Of a DNA stretch of 64,000 nucleotides, positions 47,063-56,183 are shown one piece after another. Positions within the stretch are counted from its first letter, which is position 1. The number at the start of each line of letters is the position of its first letter. The notes beneath the pieces were generated by a model that saw nothing but the letters and a program-made list of their open reading frames with translations, was not told the origin of the DNA and made no database searches. The stretch comes from an uncultured Pedobacter sp. (lineage in GTDB: Bacteria > Bacteroidota > Bacteroidia > Sphingobacteriales > Sphingobacteriaceae): contig NZ_CAJYOJ010000013.1 in the NCBI RefSeq assembly GCF_913776295.1, positions 1 through 64,000 on the forward strand, in the 5' to 3' direction. The translations under genes and the position numbers were made by a program.

Positions 47063-47161
47063 TCGTCATTGCGAGAAGGCTTTTTCAGCCGACGAAGCAA
47101 TCTTTATAGCAAGGACCATTAACTAGAAAGATTGCTTCGTCGTTCCTCCTCGCAATGACGA
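47063..47161. repeat. Mirrored repeat element with long inverted arms
   Basis: TCGTCATTGCGAG and CGACGAAGCAATCTTT on the left face AAAGATTGCTTCGTCG and CTCGCAATGACGA on the right, around a 20-nt loop. The arms pair over most of 99 bp, interrupted by a small asymmetric bulge. It looks like a REP doublet or a non-autonomous element. Confidence 0.8.
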
Positions 47162-47508
47162 CTCATTTTTTTAAAATCTGTAAATGGTAGAAGTTAGCAT
47201 TTTTCAAATACATTGGAGGACTGATGAGCGATTTGCAATTTGAAAGAGTATCTCTTGCTTGTTATCAATCCCATAAAATATCTGTCATTGATAGCGTAGC
47301 CCAAGGACCTTTTTAAAATATTTAAATGCATTTAGATATTTCGCCAAGCTCAGTACATGCTAAGTTCAACGAGACAAATTAGAAGTAAAATTCAATTATA
47401 GTAGCCTGCATTTTACATTTTCAATAAGACCCTGAAATAAATCCGGTGGCTATCGGATCAGGGTGACGATGACGCAGGAAGAACTGACAGCAGCCCTACC
47501 TTAATAAA

Positions 47509-47533
47509 AAACCCTGAATCAGGTTCAGGGTTT
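47509..47533 (-). terminator. Terminator after the DUF4834 gene
   Basis: AAACCCTGAA and TTCAGGGTTT form a 10-bp perfect stem with a 5-nt loop, with a T-rich tail on the minus strand. It lies 5 bp past the DUF4834 stop. Confidence 0.9.
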
Positions 47534-47537
47534 AATT

Positions 47538-47786
47538 TTATTTCACTTCTTCGTAATCTACAAAGTCGCCGAGTTTATCTGTTTTACTTTGATCGGGTTT
47601 TGGCGGCATGTAATCTATTGAAATAGAACCTTCAGGTTTCGATCGCCGCTGTTGTTGCTGCCCCGTAGCCTGACTCTGCATTTTGCTGGCCAGGTTATTA
47701 AACAGCATAGGTAAAATCAGCCTGATCAACATTCTGATTAGCCAAAGTACCAATATTGTAATAAAAATGAATTTTATTAATCCCAT
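47538..47786 (-). CDS. DUF4834 family small membrane protein
   Basis: An 82-residue protein with one N-terminal hydrophobic helix (IKFIFITILVLWLIRMLIRLILPMLF), a glutamine/arginine-rich linker (SQATGQQQQRRSK) and the tail GDFVDYEEVK. The family is small, Bacteroidota-specific and of unknown function. It is backed by its own terminator. Confidence 0.8.
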   Translation of the reverse strand: MGLIKFIFITILVLWLIRMLIRLILPMLFNNLASKMQSQATGQQQQRRSKPEGSISIDYMPPKPDQSKTDKLGDFVDYEEVK

Positions 47787-47917
47787 GCTTTAAATTACTA
47801 TTGTTACAAATATAGACGTCGTAACATTTATTTTGTTACTTCTTAAGCTTTTAATTGCAATCCAATTACAAATACAGTACGCAAATAAGACTATAAAGGT
47901 TTTAATCATTACGATTC

Positions 47918-48115
47918 TTAATCTTCAATAATTTCAGCTACGCGTCCAACCTGGCCATCTTCAAGCCTCACTTTTATCCCTCTGGAATGATATGCGGATG
48001 AAGTAAGCAGGTCTTTCACCACGCCATAGGTGATGTTTCCAGATCGCTGATCTTTTTTCAATATGATTCCGACTGATAAGCCCGGATAAATATCTTTTCT
48101 ATTTTGACCGTCCAT
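47918..48115 (-). CDS. YwbE family protein
   Basis: A 65-residue soluble protein: NRKDIYPGLSVGIILKKDQRSGNITYGVVKDLLTSSAYHSRGIKVRLEDGQVGRVAEII. This matches the conserved YwbE family along its whole length, which has an SH3-like beta fold. The function is unknown. It is monocistronic. Confidence 0.88.
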   Translation of the reverse strand: MDGQNRKDIYPGLSVGIILKKDQRSGNITYGVVKDLLTSSAYHSRGIKVRLEDGQVGRVAEIIED

Positions 48116-48164
48116 GTGTACTGTAAATAATTAACCACTCAAATTTCCATAATAATTTCGAGTG

Positions 48165-49457
48165 TTATGGTAGTTTACTGAAATCTATTTCCGGTTTTCT
48201 CCCGGCGGAAGCTCTGTTAAGGATTTTTCCGGGTTTGGTATAATCATTAAAGAAACCACCGTTTTTTAGATAAAACATTCCTTTTTCAGTCCCTCCCTGA
48301 TAATCCATCCGGTATCCTCTTGCTCCTGTATCATCAGTGGTAAAACGTGCAGATTTTAGTTCGGTCCATGTACCCTTATCGTCACAAATCCATTGGTTAT
48401 CGAACAACACTTTTCGCGACAGATTTCCTTGATCTGGTGAAAAGTTCTCTAAAAAGGAATGGAAGCGTTTTAAATAGGTTTTAGTTTGCGGCCTTGTAAA
48501 ACTGGCGATCAATTGCCATTTGTTGGTTTCTGGACCAAAGAAATAAGCGGTATAAGTAGTGGAGCTATCTTTTCCGGGTAGTCCATGCAATAAGAACTTA
48601 TACGCATTTCCTGCTTTCCACATATAGTTCAGGTAACTCTGCCCTCCTGATCCTTCATTACCAAATTCTCCTGTGTGCACACCTTCGCCTTTCCTGAGCA
48701 TTTTTATCTTTTGCGATTCCGGAATACTTTTAGGGTCGTCAGTATTGAAAGGACTCCATACTGAAAATAAGATATGTCGCTCTGTCGGGCTATTTACCTG
48801 CATACCGAAGTAACCTTCGCCAAAGCCAGTCGCCATAAAATAAGATCCCGTGTTATCTTCACCCTTTGGCACCGTTACTTCGTTGTAATACCACGCAGCA
48901 TTTACATTTTCAGGCTGTTGATAATTTAGGTGAACCGAGGGTCCGCGTCTGCCCCAATAAAAAAAATTGCCTTCATTGTTTTTAACGTAAGCGGTCTGGC
49001 CTTCAATAGCAGTACCACCGATGTTAAGGTTTTGAATGGAAGGGAATTTGCCCGCGCTTTTGCTTATTCCTTTGATGGTTATCGCCACGTAACCTGTATC
49101 CTGAATGTTCCATTCGCCAATGTTACGCTCAAAGGGCTTGAGTTCCTCTAAACTAATCTTTTTGGGTTGATTATTAATGGAGAATTCTAAGGTTGACAGC
49201 CCTTCTACAACAGGTTTATTGCCAAACGAAATAACCAGCGTACCAGGCTTTGAAACCCGGAGGTAAGCCGTAAAATGTTCCTTTGGGTCAGACCAGTTGG
49301 TAATTCCCCCGTTGGATAATGTTCTTTCAGCATCTTGATGTAAAGAACTGTAGGCATTGCCTCCAAGTGGAAGGGAAATTGCCGGAGCATTTTGGGCATG
49401 GCTTTTTAGTCGCAAGGCGACAAGTACCATCAGCGCAAGTAGTTTTAGAACTTTCAT
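48165..49457 (-). CDS. DUF5077/DUF3472 secreted protein
   Basis: A 430-residue protein with signal peptide (KLLALMVLVALRLKSHAQN). The N-terminal beta-sandwich (ISLPLGGNAYSSLH..., TAYLRVSKPGTLVISFG) resembles the DUF5077 carbohydrate-binding-like module. The C-terminal half (PSVHLNYQQPENVNAAWYYNEVTVPKGEDNTGSYFMATGFGEGYFGMQVNSPTERHILFSVWSPF) is DUF3472. These proteins are secreted or periplasmic and suspected to bind or process glycans. The assignment is from remembered family layout. Confidence 0.8.
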   Translation of the reverse strand: MKVLKLLALMVLVALRLKSHAQNAPAISLPLGGNAYSSLHQDAERTLSNGGITNWSDPKEHFTAYLRVSKPGTLVISFGNKPVVEGLSTLEFSINNQPKKISLEELKPFERNIGEWNIQDTGYVAITIKGISKSAGKFPSIQNLNIGGTAIEGQTAYVKNNEGNFFYWGRRGPSVHLNYQQPENVNAAWYYNEVTVPKGEDNTGSYFMATGFGEGYFGMQVNSPTERHILFSVWSPFNTDDPKSIPESQKIKMLRKGEGVHTGEFGNEGSGGQSYLNYMWKAGNAYKFLLHGLPGKDSSTTYTAYFFGPETNKWQLIASFTRPQTKTYLKRFHSFLENFSPDQGNLSRKVLFDNQWICDDKGTWTELKSARFTTDDTGARGYRMDYQGGTEKGMFYLKNGGFFNDYTKPGKILNRASAGRKPEIDFSKLP

Positions 49458-49523
49458 TTGATAATTTTAAGGCCCTTTTATCGAAAATAGCTCCAGCTAA
49501 AATCATGCTATCAAACCAAATCT

Positions 49524-51566
49524 TTATTTGGCGAATTTTTCGTTAAACATTTTCTCCAGCGCAAACATTTCATCACGGAGCTTTGCAGCCTGTAAAAAGT
49601 CCATATCCTTTGCGGCTTTCTGCATATCCTTACGGGTGTTATCAATTGCCCTCTGCAGTTCTGCCTTACCCATATACTGTACAATTGGATCGGCGGCAAT
49701 ACTGATTTCAGCATTTTCCACATAGGCTTTTGCTTTATTATCACTTGCTTTTTGCGAGAAATCGAGTACTGAGGTCTGTTCTAAAATTGCTTCTCTCGAT
49801 TTGCCGACAGTTTTGGGTACAATTCCATTTTCAAGGTTATAGGCAATCTGTATATCCCTGCGCCTGTTGGTTTCGGAGATGGTTTTTTCCATACTTTCTG
49901 TAATGCCATCCGCATACATAATTACCCGGCCACGATCATTACGTGCAGCACGGCCGATGGTTTGGATGAGCGATTTTTCAGACCGCAAGAAACCTTCTTT
50001 ATCTGCATCTAAAATCGCTACCAGTGTAACTTCCGGCAAATCCAAACCTTCCCGTAAAAGGTTAATTCCTACCAAAACATCAAATTCGCCCAGGCGTAAA
50101 CCGCGCAGAATTTCTACCCTTTCTAAAGTTTTAATTTCGGAATGGATATACCTGGTTTTGATGTTTAAGCGATCGAGATATTTGGTCAACTCTTCAGCCA
50201 TACGTTTAGTTAACGTAGTGACCAATACCCGTCCGCCGTCTTTTATCGTAATATCTATTTCATCCAAAAGATCGTCAACCTGGTTAATGGCAGGCCTGAT
50301 CTCTATAACAGGATCCAACAACCCGGTTGGCCTGATTACCTGTTCTACGACCACCCCTTCTGATTTCTCCAGTTCATATTCTGCCGGAGTAGCACTTACA
50401 TAAATGGTTTGTGGCGCAAGGGCTTCGAACTCGTTAAAGTTTAAGGGCCTATTATCCAGTGCGGCCGGTAAACGGAATCCATATTCAACCAAAGATAATT
50501 TTCTTGACCGGTCTCCTCCGTACATGGCCCTGATCTGCGGAACGGTTACGTGGCTTTCGTCAATGACCATTAAATAATCATCAGGAAAATAATCCAGCAA
50601 ACAGAAAGGCCGCATCCCGGGCTGTCTCCCATCAAAGAAACGGGAATAATTTTCAATACCCGAACAATAACCCAATTCTTTCATCATTTCAATATCGAAA
50701 TTGGTCCGCTCTTCCAGTCTTTTGGCTTCCAGTAGATGCCGATCGGCAATTAACTGGTTTTTACGGATTTCCAGTTCTTCCTGTATCCCCCAAATGGATT
50801 GATTGAACCTGTCTTTTGGCGTTACAAAAAGGTTAGCTGGATAAATGGCCATATCTTCCAGTTTTTCGAGGGTTTTGCCCGAAACAGGATCAATGGCTGT
50901 AAGTTCCTCAATATCATCCCCAAAAAAAGAGATGCGGTAGGCATGATCCAGATAGGCAGGAAAAACATCAACAGTATCGCCTTTTACCCTAAATGTTCCC
51001 CGTTTAAAATCTGTTGTGGTTCTGGAATATAAAATTTCTACCAAACTATGCAAAAATGCATTTCTCGAAATCCGCAGCCCTACACCAAAGCGAAAAACCA
51101 TCCGGGAAAAATCTTCAGGATTACCCATACCATAAATGCAGGATATGGATGATACAACAATAACATCCCGTCTGCCACTCATTAAAGCTGAAGTGGTACG
51201 CAACCGAAGTTTTTCTATTTCCTCGTTTATACTCAGGTCTTTTTCGATATAGGTATTGCTCGAAGCAATAAAGGCTTCCGGCTGATAATAATCATAGTAG
51301 GAAACAAAGTAATTTACCGAATTTTCTGGAAAGAAGTTTTTAAACTCACCATAAAGCTGAGCAGCCAGGGTTTTATTGTGACTTAAAATTAAAGTGGGCT
51401 TTTGGGTCTGTTCAATTACATTGGCTATCGTAAATGTTTTTCCTGACCCGGTTACGCCCAGTAAGGTTTGATAATGTTCATTAGCGTTTACACCATCTAC
51501 CAGCTGTTGTATTGCATTGGGCTGGTCTCCGGTAGGTTTATATTCTGAAGTGATTTTAAATTTCAT
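49524..51566 (-). CDS. uvrB: Excinuclease ABC subunit B
   Basis: DNA-damage recognition helicase of nucleotide excision repair. The 680-residue protein has the Walker A motif GVTGSGKTFTIANV near residue 40, the beta-hairpin region YFVSYYDYYQPEAFIASSNTYIEKD, Walker B VIDESHVTVPQ, helicase motifs ATPAEYELEKS and IGRAARN, and a C-terminal UVR domain (LQRAIDNTRKDMQKAAKDMDFLQAAKLRDEMFALEK). Complete and of normal length. Its -7 box lies only 8 nt upstream of the ATG. Confidence 0.97.
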   Translation of the reverse strand: MKFKITSEYKPTGDQPNAIQQLVDGVNANEHYQTLLGVTGSGKTFTIANVIEQTQKPTLILSHNKTLAAQLYGEFKNFFPENSVNYFVSYYDYYQPEAFIASSNTYIEKDLSINEEIEKLRLRTTSALMSGRRDVIVVSSISCIYGMGNPEDFSRMVFRFGVGLRISRNAFLHSLVEILYSRTTTDFKRGTFRVKGDTVDVFPAYLDHAYRISFFGDDIEELTAIDPVSGKTLEKLEDMAIYPANLFVTPKDRFNQSIWGIQEELEIRKNQLIADRHLLEAKRLEERTNFDIEMMKELGYCSGIENYSRFFDGRQPGMRPFCLLDYFPDDYLMVIDESHVTVPQIRAMYGGDRSRKLSLVEYGFRLPAALDNRPLNFNEFEALAPQTIYVSATPAEYELEKSEGVVVEQVIRPTGLLDPVIEIRPAINQVDDLLDEIDITIKDGGRVLVTTLTKRMAEELTKYLDRLNIKTRYIHSEIKTLERVEILRGLRLGEFDVLVGINLLREGLDLPEVTLVAILDADKEGFLRSEKSLIQTIGRAARNDRGRVIMYADGITESMEKTISETNRRRDIQIAYNLENGIVPKTVGKSREAILEQTSVLDFSQKASDNKAKAYVENAEISIAADPIVQYMGKAELQRAIDNTRKDMQKAAKDMDFLQAAKLRDEMFALEKMFNEKFAK

Positions 51567-51574
51567 GAGTATAT

Positions 51575-51582
51575 CAAATATA
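51575..51582 (-). promoter_or_regulatory. Candidate -7 box of uvrB
   Basis: Minus-strand TATATTTG, a perfect TAnnTTTG. The G of the box is 8 nt before the uvrB ATG, predicting a leader of only a few nucleotides. Confidence 0.55.
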
Positions 51583-51701
51583 CGATTTAGGGTTAAACAG
51601 TAAAACAGGCGAAAGTCAAGAAAGTTGGAGATTGATCAATTTACAACCCTTAACTAATTCGACAAAAACTATAATATCGATTTAAAGCGCCTAAACAAGT
51701 T

Positions 51702-51758
51702 CAAACCTAGTAAACCGAAAGTTTAATTTTCGATTTACTAGGTTTGTACCTATATTTG
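51702..51758 (+). promoter_or_regulatory. Long palindrome plus -7 box before the AAA/DUF4143 gene
   Basis: CAAACCTAGTAAA (51702-51714) and TTTACTAGGTTTG (51734-51746) form a perfect 13-bp inverted repeat, with a further CGAAA/TTTCG pair inside. TATATTTG follows at 51751-51758, and the ATG is 3 nt later at 51762. The palindrome covers the expected -33 and spacer region, so a repressor bound here would block the promoter. Confidence 0.65.
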
Positions 51759-51761
51759 TGA

Positions 51762-52922
51762 ATGTTAATTATCAGAAATCTTGCAACCCAGTTAAGAAAC
51801 AGACTTAAAAAATCTCCTGCTATTGCTATTCTTGGGCCACGACAAGTTGGAAAAACGACATTGGCAAAAGATTTAAGCCATGATTACGTCTACCTTGATA
51901 TGGAAAATCCAAGGGACGTTGCTAAACTACAGGATGCTTACACTTTTCTCGAAAGCCTCCAAGATCATACAGTAATTATTGATGAGGTACAGTTATTACC
52001 TTCATTATTTTCTTTATTACGCCCATTGATTGATGCTAAAAGAACCCCGGGGAGATTTATTTTGTTAGGCTCTGCTTCACCGGAATTGGTCAAAGGAGTT
52101 TCTGAAACACTTGCTGGTAGAATTTCTTATCATGAATTATGTCCCATCGGACTAACTGAACTACCGGATAACATAGATTTCGAACAACACTGGTTTCGGG
52201 GCGGATTTCCAGAATCCCTACTATCAGAAAACGACTCGATTAGTAAAGAGTGGATTGATGATTTTATTGTAAGTTATGTAGAAAGAGATTTAGCCAAGAT
52301 GTTTGGTGTAGATTTAGCCCCTATGCTACTTAGGAACTTCTGGAGTATGCTTGCCCATTTAAATGGAAATTTATTTAATGGCGAATCTTTTGCGAGATCA
52401 CTAGGCGTTAGCGCGCCCACCGTAAACCGTTATTTAGATTTTTTAGAGGGAGGTTTTTTGATCAGACGATTACAGCCATGGTTTGTTAACGCAAAAAAAC
52501 GGTTAATTAAGTCGCCTAAAACATATATAAGGGATACGGGAATTCTTCATCGCCTATTAAATATTCCAGGTTATAGCGATCTTTTTGGCCACCCTGCCGT
52601 GGGCGCATCCTGGGAAGGATATGTCATTGAACAGATTTATCAAACGAAAGCCAAACAGATTGATCTTTTCTTTTACCGGACACAAACCGGAGCAGAATGT
52701 GATCTAATCCTCGTTCAGGGCATTACACCAATAGTCTGTATTGAAATTAAACTGTCGAATGCGCCTTCAGTATCAAAAGGCTTTATCAGCTGTATAAAGG
52801 ATCTGGAGCCGAAGTATAAATACATCATTACGCCAAAAAGCGAAACTTACCCGTCATCAAATGATATAATAGTAACCAACCTGAAAAATTTTCTGTTGAA
52901 TATCTTGCCTCAGATTCAATAA
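51762..52922 (+). CDS. AAA ATPase with DUF4143 domain
   Basis: A 386-residue protein: Walker A GPRQVGKTTLAKDLSHDYVYLDMENP, Walker B HTVIIDEVQLLPSLFSLLRPLID, sensor-like FILLGSASPEL, a winged-helix segment (SFARSLGVSAPTVNRYLDFLEGGFLIRRL), and the DUF4143 C-terminus with AECDLILVQG...CIEIKLS, a D-ExK pattern like PD-(D/E)xK nucleases. Such ATPases are widespread, often patchily distributed, and of unclear function. It is a single gene with a strong terminator and a large palindrome in its promoter. Confidence 0.9.
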   Translation: MLIIRNLATQLRNRLKKSPAIAILGPRQVGKTTLAKDLSHDYVYLDMENPRDVAKLQDAYTFLESLQDHTVIIDEVQLLPSLFSLLRPLIDAKRTPGRFILLGSASPELVKGVSETLAGRISYHELCPIGLTELPDNIDFEQHWFRGGFPESLLSENDSISKEWIDDFIVSYVERDLAKMFGVDLAPMLLRNFWSMLAHLNGNLFNGESFARSLGVSAPTVNRYLDFLEGGFLIRRLQPWFVNAKKRLIKSPKTYIRDTGILHRLLNIPGYSDLFGHPAVGASWEGYVIEQIYQTKAKQIDLFFYRTQTGAECDLILVQGITPIVCIEIKLSNAPSVSKGFISCIKDLEPKYKYIITPKSETYPSSNDIIVTNLKNFLLNILPQIQ

Positions 52923-52923
52923 G

Positions 52924-52955
52924 AAACTCCCCGCCGAATGTTCAACGGGGAGTTT
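52924..52955. terminator. Strong terminator after the AAA/DUF4143 gene
   Basis: AAACTCCCCG and CGGGGAGTTT: a perfect 10-bp stem with a 12-nt loop, starting just 1 bp past the stop. Its AAA/TTT flanks could let it also act on the minus strand. Confidence 0.9.
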
Positions 52956-52976
52956 GATAAGTTTCTTTATCCTAAA

Positions 52977-53011
52977 GCTTTAAGATTCCCGATCAAGTTG
53001 GGAATGACGAT
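52977..53011. repeat. 35-bp dispersed repeat, second copy
   Basis: GCTTTAAGATTCCCGATCAAGTTGGGAATGACGAT, matching 37855-37889 with one base different. It lies between the terminator and the M1 peptidase stop. Confidence 0.75.
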
Positions 53012-53029
53012 CGGTTAAATCATGATACA

Positions 53030-55402
53030 TTATTTCCCAGTAGCAGCCTGCATTGGGTTTTTACCAACTGATTGGCCTCTTACGGCGCCACCAGCTTTTG
53101 CCTTATATACTTTGAACTTACTTTCTTTTGCCTTACCGCCCCAGGTATTGTTAGCAGTGTCAATATCTGCGGTTTCGCGTAACGGATCAATTAAAATTGA
53201 TGCCACTTCTTTGTTTTTAACATAGAATTTAGAAGTTTTAAGTTCATTGTGTCTCCAGATTTGTGCAGGGATACGGTCTATTTCTTTTGTTCCATCTTTA
53301 TAAGTAAATTCTACAATGATTGGCATCACCAAACCACCTTTATTGCTAAAGCTCAATTCGTATAAAAACTGGTTGGCATATTTACTTTGATCGGCCTCTG
53401 CAACGGGTTCCACAGGTGGTGTCATATCCATTTTCGTTGCTACAGTGGTATCAACAGTTACCAGACCTCTATCGTATTTATAATAAAAATCCTGAGCCGC
53501 TGTATTTTTATCTACATAGAAGCTGATTTTTTTGTCTTCGCGGTTTCTGATTTTAGAAATATCCTCAAAAGCATTTACGGCAGGCCTATCAATTTTCACC
53601 ATTCTTGCCCTGGCAGCAGGAACTTCTTTAGGAAAATCAGCTTTTGCAAATTTCACGCTATCTAAAGATATATCGCACGGATCAGTTCCGTAAAACCATC
53701 CTCTCCAAAACCAATCCAAATCTTCGCCACTGGCATCTTCCATGGTACGGAAAAGATCAGCAGGTTGAGGGTGTTTAAAGGCCCATCTTCTCGAATATTC
53801 CTTAAATGCATAATCGAAAAGTTCTCTGCCCATAATCGTTTCGCGGAGAATGTTTAATCCCGTAGCCGGTTTGGAATAGGCGTTTGGACCAAAACGTGCG
53901 ATATTTTCAGAATTGGTCATAATGGGCTCCAGCTCATCTTTGGGCAGTTTCATGTAATCAACAATGGTGTAGGCAGGTCCTTTTTTACTTGGAAACTTAT
54001 TATCCCACAGTTCTTCGGTTAAGTACTCTACAAAAGAATTTAGTCCTTCATCCATCCAGGTCCACTGGCGCTCGTCGCTATTTACAATCATTGGAAAAAA
54101 GTTATGCCCAACTTCATGAATAATTACCCCTAACATGCCGTTTTTTGTGCTTTCGCTATAGGTACCATCTGCATCAGTACGGCCATAATTAAAACAGATC
54201 ATCGGATATTCCATTCCATTTGCGGCTTCGATACTTTGTGCAACGGGATAAGGATACGGGATGGTGAAATCTGAATAGGTTTTAATGGTATGTGCCACTG
54301 CACGTGTAGAAAATTTACTGTATAGGTTGTAAGCTTCTTTTCCATAAAAACTCATACACATTACAGTGTTGTTATTGGCCTGAATTTTTTGAGGCATGGC
54401 ATCCCAGATAAATTTACGGGAAGAGGTCCAGGCAAAATCGCGGACATTGTTTGCATTAAAAACCCAGGTTTTTTTAGCTGTAGACTTTTTGGTTTCTGCC
54501 AGTTTAGCTTCAGCCAAAGTTTGAATTTCTATAGGTGCCGCAGCCGTTTTTGCAGCATTATACCGGCTTAACTGTGTTGGGCTTAACACAGCACTATAAT
54601 TAATACACTCTCCGGTTGAACCCACCAGGTGGTCTGCCGGAACAGTCATTTGCACCTTAAAATCGCCAAAAGTTAAGGCAAATTCACCTCTACCTGTAAA
54701 CTGATGGTTCTGCCACCCCTGAAAATCGCTGTATACACATAAACGTGGGTACCACTGGGTCATGGTAAACAGGTAGTTTCCATCCCCTGGAAAAAACTCA
54801 TAACCACCGCGACCTCCAACACTCATCCTGTCGGATATTTTATAGTTCCAATTGATGTTGAAGATGAATTTCTGCCCGGTTTTTAACGCTACCGGCAAAT
54901 CAATTCTCATCATGGTTTTGTTAACCGTATAAGGCAGGCTTTTGCCGGCCGCATCCGTTAATTTGGTAATATTGATGCCATAGCCATTGTTGCCTGTTGC
55001 ACTTAACTGATCTAAAGTTTTGGTGGTGCCTACTGCGGGCATTTTTGTCGCATCCTGGTAGTTTGCGTTTTTGTCTGTGCTATGCTCATTCTCATCAAGC
55101 TGCAGCCAGATATAAGTTAAAGGGTCAGGAGAGTTGTTGGTATAGGTGATGGTTTCAGCGCCTGTTAACAACAGATTTTTTTCATCCAGCTCACATTTGA
55201 TATTATAATCGGCACGCTGCTGCCAATATTTTACACCAGGCGCCCCACTGGCGGTACGCTGTTCGTTTGGGGTAGGTAAAATAGTACCCAGCTGCTCAAA
55301 CTTATTCCCATGGTTACTGCCAGGGTTATTCTGAATATTCTGAGCGATAGCCAAACTTCCGGAGAAGAAGAGCAGGCCGGTTAAAATAAATAGTTTATTC
55401 AT
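53030..55402 (-). CDS. M1 family metallopeptidase (aminopeptidase-like)
   Basis: A 790-residue secreted zinc peptidase with signal peptide MNKLFILTGLLFFSGSLAIAQ. An N-terminal beta domain (YNIKCELDEKNLLLTGAETITYTNNSP) leads to the catalytic domain, with NGMEYPMICF (GxMEN-like) and the zinc motif HEVGHNFFPMIVNSDERQWTWMDEGLNSFVEYL near residue 428. The family-wide zinc-binding Glu is in DEGLN. It is probably periplasmic or on the cell surface. HupE/UreJ-like and DUF6702 genes lie upstream, a neighbourhood I have seen for this family. Confidence 0.93.
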   Translation of the reverse strand: MNKLFILTGLLFFSGSLAIAQNIQNNPGSNHGNKFEQLGTILPTPNEQRTASGAPGVKYWQQRADYNIKCELDEKNLLLTGAETITYTNNSPDPLTYIWLQLDENEHSTDKNANYQDATKMPAVGTTKTLDQLSATGNNGYGINITKLTDAAGKSLPYTVNKTMMRIDLPVALKTGQKFIFNINWNYKISDRMSVGGRGGYEFFPGDGNYLFTMTQWYPRLCVYSDFQGWQNHQFTGRGEFALTFGDFKVQMTVPADHLVGSTGECINYSAVLSPTQLSRYNAAKTAAAPIEIQTLAEAKLAETKKSTAKKTWVFNANNVRDFAWTSSRKFIWDAMPQKIQANNNTVMCMSFYGKEAYNLYSKFSTRAVAHTIKTYSDFTIPYPYPVAQSIEAANGMEYPMICFNYGRTDADGTYSESTKNGMLGVIIHEVGHNFFPMIVNSDERQWTWMDEGLNSFVEYLTEELWDNKFPSKKGPAYTIVDYMKLPKDELEPIMTNSENIARFGPNAYSKPATGLNILRETIMGRELFDYAFKEYSRRWAFKHPQPADLFRTMEDASGEDLDWFWRGWFYGTDPCDISLDSVKFAKADFPKEVPAARARMVKIDRPAVNAFEDISKIRNREDKKISFYVDKNTAAQDFYYKYDRGLVTVDTTVATKMDMTPPVEPVAEADQSKYANQFLYELSFSNKGGLVMPIIVEFTYKDGTKEIDRIPAQIWRHNELKTSKFYVKNKEVASILIDPLRETADIDTANNTWGGKAKESKFKVYKAKAGGAVRGQSVGKNPMQAATGK

Positions 55403-55413
55403 TGTATATTTAA

Positions 55414-55998
55414 TTAAAAAGGAATTCGTTCTAAAGCCATTTTTAAAGCCAGACTAAATACGGCTGCTGATATAAATAAAACCCAACTTATACGTTTTAT
55501 GCGGGTATAATTGAAAATTAAATAGGTAATTAAAAGAATAATAATCACCATAAAAACCTGCCCGGCCTCCAAGCCTATGTTAAAACCGAACAACCCCCAG
55601 CCAATCTGCTGATCTTTGGCCAACATGATCCTGATGGAATTTGCAAAGCCCATTCCATGGATAAGCCCGAAACCTAATGCCAAAAAGTAATTGATCTTGA
55701 TTGATTTTAAAGAAAAATTTTTCCTGAACAAATTGCTGATTGCCGTAATGACGATGGTACAGGGAATCAGGAATTCTACCCATTTACTATCAAACCTGAT
55801 AATATCCAACACGCTTAAAAGTAAGGTAAATGAGTGGCCGATGGTAAAGGCCGTAACCAATATAAGCACCTGCTTTAAATTCACATAGCTATAAATAGCC
55901 ACCAGGGCTAAAACAAATAGCTGGTGATCTAAAGCATCCGCACTGATAATGTGCGCCCACCCCAATTTAAAATAAAAGATAACATCTTGTAAGGGCAT
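55414..55998 (-). CDS. HupE/UreJ family membrane protein
   Basis: A 194-residue protein with about six membrane helices. The conserved histidine-bearing segments HIISADALDHQLFVLALVAIYSY, VTAFTIGHSFTLLLSVL and GLIHGMGFANSIR are those of HupE/UreJ, a family linked to metal (nickel or cobalt) handling. It ends 11 bp before the M1 peptidase gene, so the two share a transcript. A link between metal supply and the zinc peptidase is only inference. Confidence 0.85.
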   Translation of the reverse strand: MPLQDVIFYFKLGWAHIISADALDHQLFVLALVAIYSYVNLKQVLILVTAFTIGHSFTLLLSVLDIIRFDSKWVEFLIPCTIVITAISNLFRKNFSLKSIKINYFLALGFGLIHGMGFANSIRIMLAKDQQIGWGLFGFNIGLEAGQVFMVIIILLITYLIFNYTRIKRISWVLFISAAVFSLALKMALERIPF

Positions 55999-56154
55999 TG
56001 AATAACAAGCTAACTATTGGAAATAAAATAGTTTACAACAGTTAAAATTATATTTTTAATTATAAAACGCCAAATATCCTTCAAATAAAAGCATAAATAC
56101 TAAATTTGTTACTGTTTTGGCTATTTACACCCATAATTTGATTGGCTTTAAGTA

Positions 56155-56162
56155 TAACTTTG
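56155..56162 (+). promoter_or_regulatory. Candidate -7 box of the DUF6702 gene
   Basis: TAACTTTG matches TAnnTTTG, 21 nt upstream of the ATG at 56184. No clear TTTG at the -33 position. Confidence 0.4.
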
Positions 56163-56183
56163 CCTTTTCCTAACAAAAACCCG

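Larger units (their letters stand above)
46933..47537. other. 605-bp gene-free stretch with two repeat elements and a terminator
   Basis: No gene is supported. It contains the mirrored element 47063-47161, a partial CCCTGAAATAAATCC element at about 47428-47470, and the DUF4834 terminator at 47509-47533. The rest is unremarkable AT-rich sequence. Confidence 0.55.

Noticed and set aside
49867-50403. 178-residue plus-strand ORF
   Set aside because: It lies wholly opposite uvrB, has serine/arginine-rich shadow composition and no known motif.
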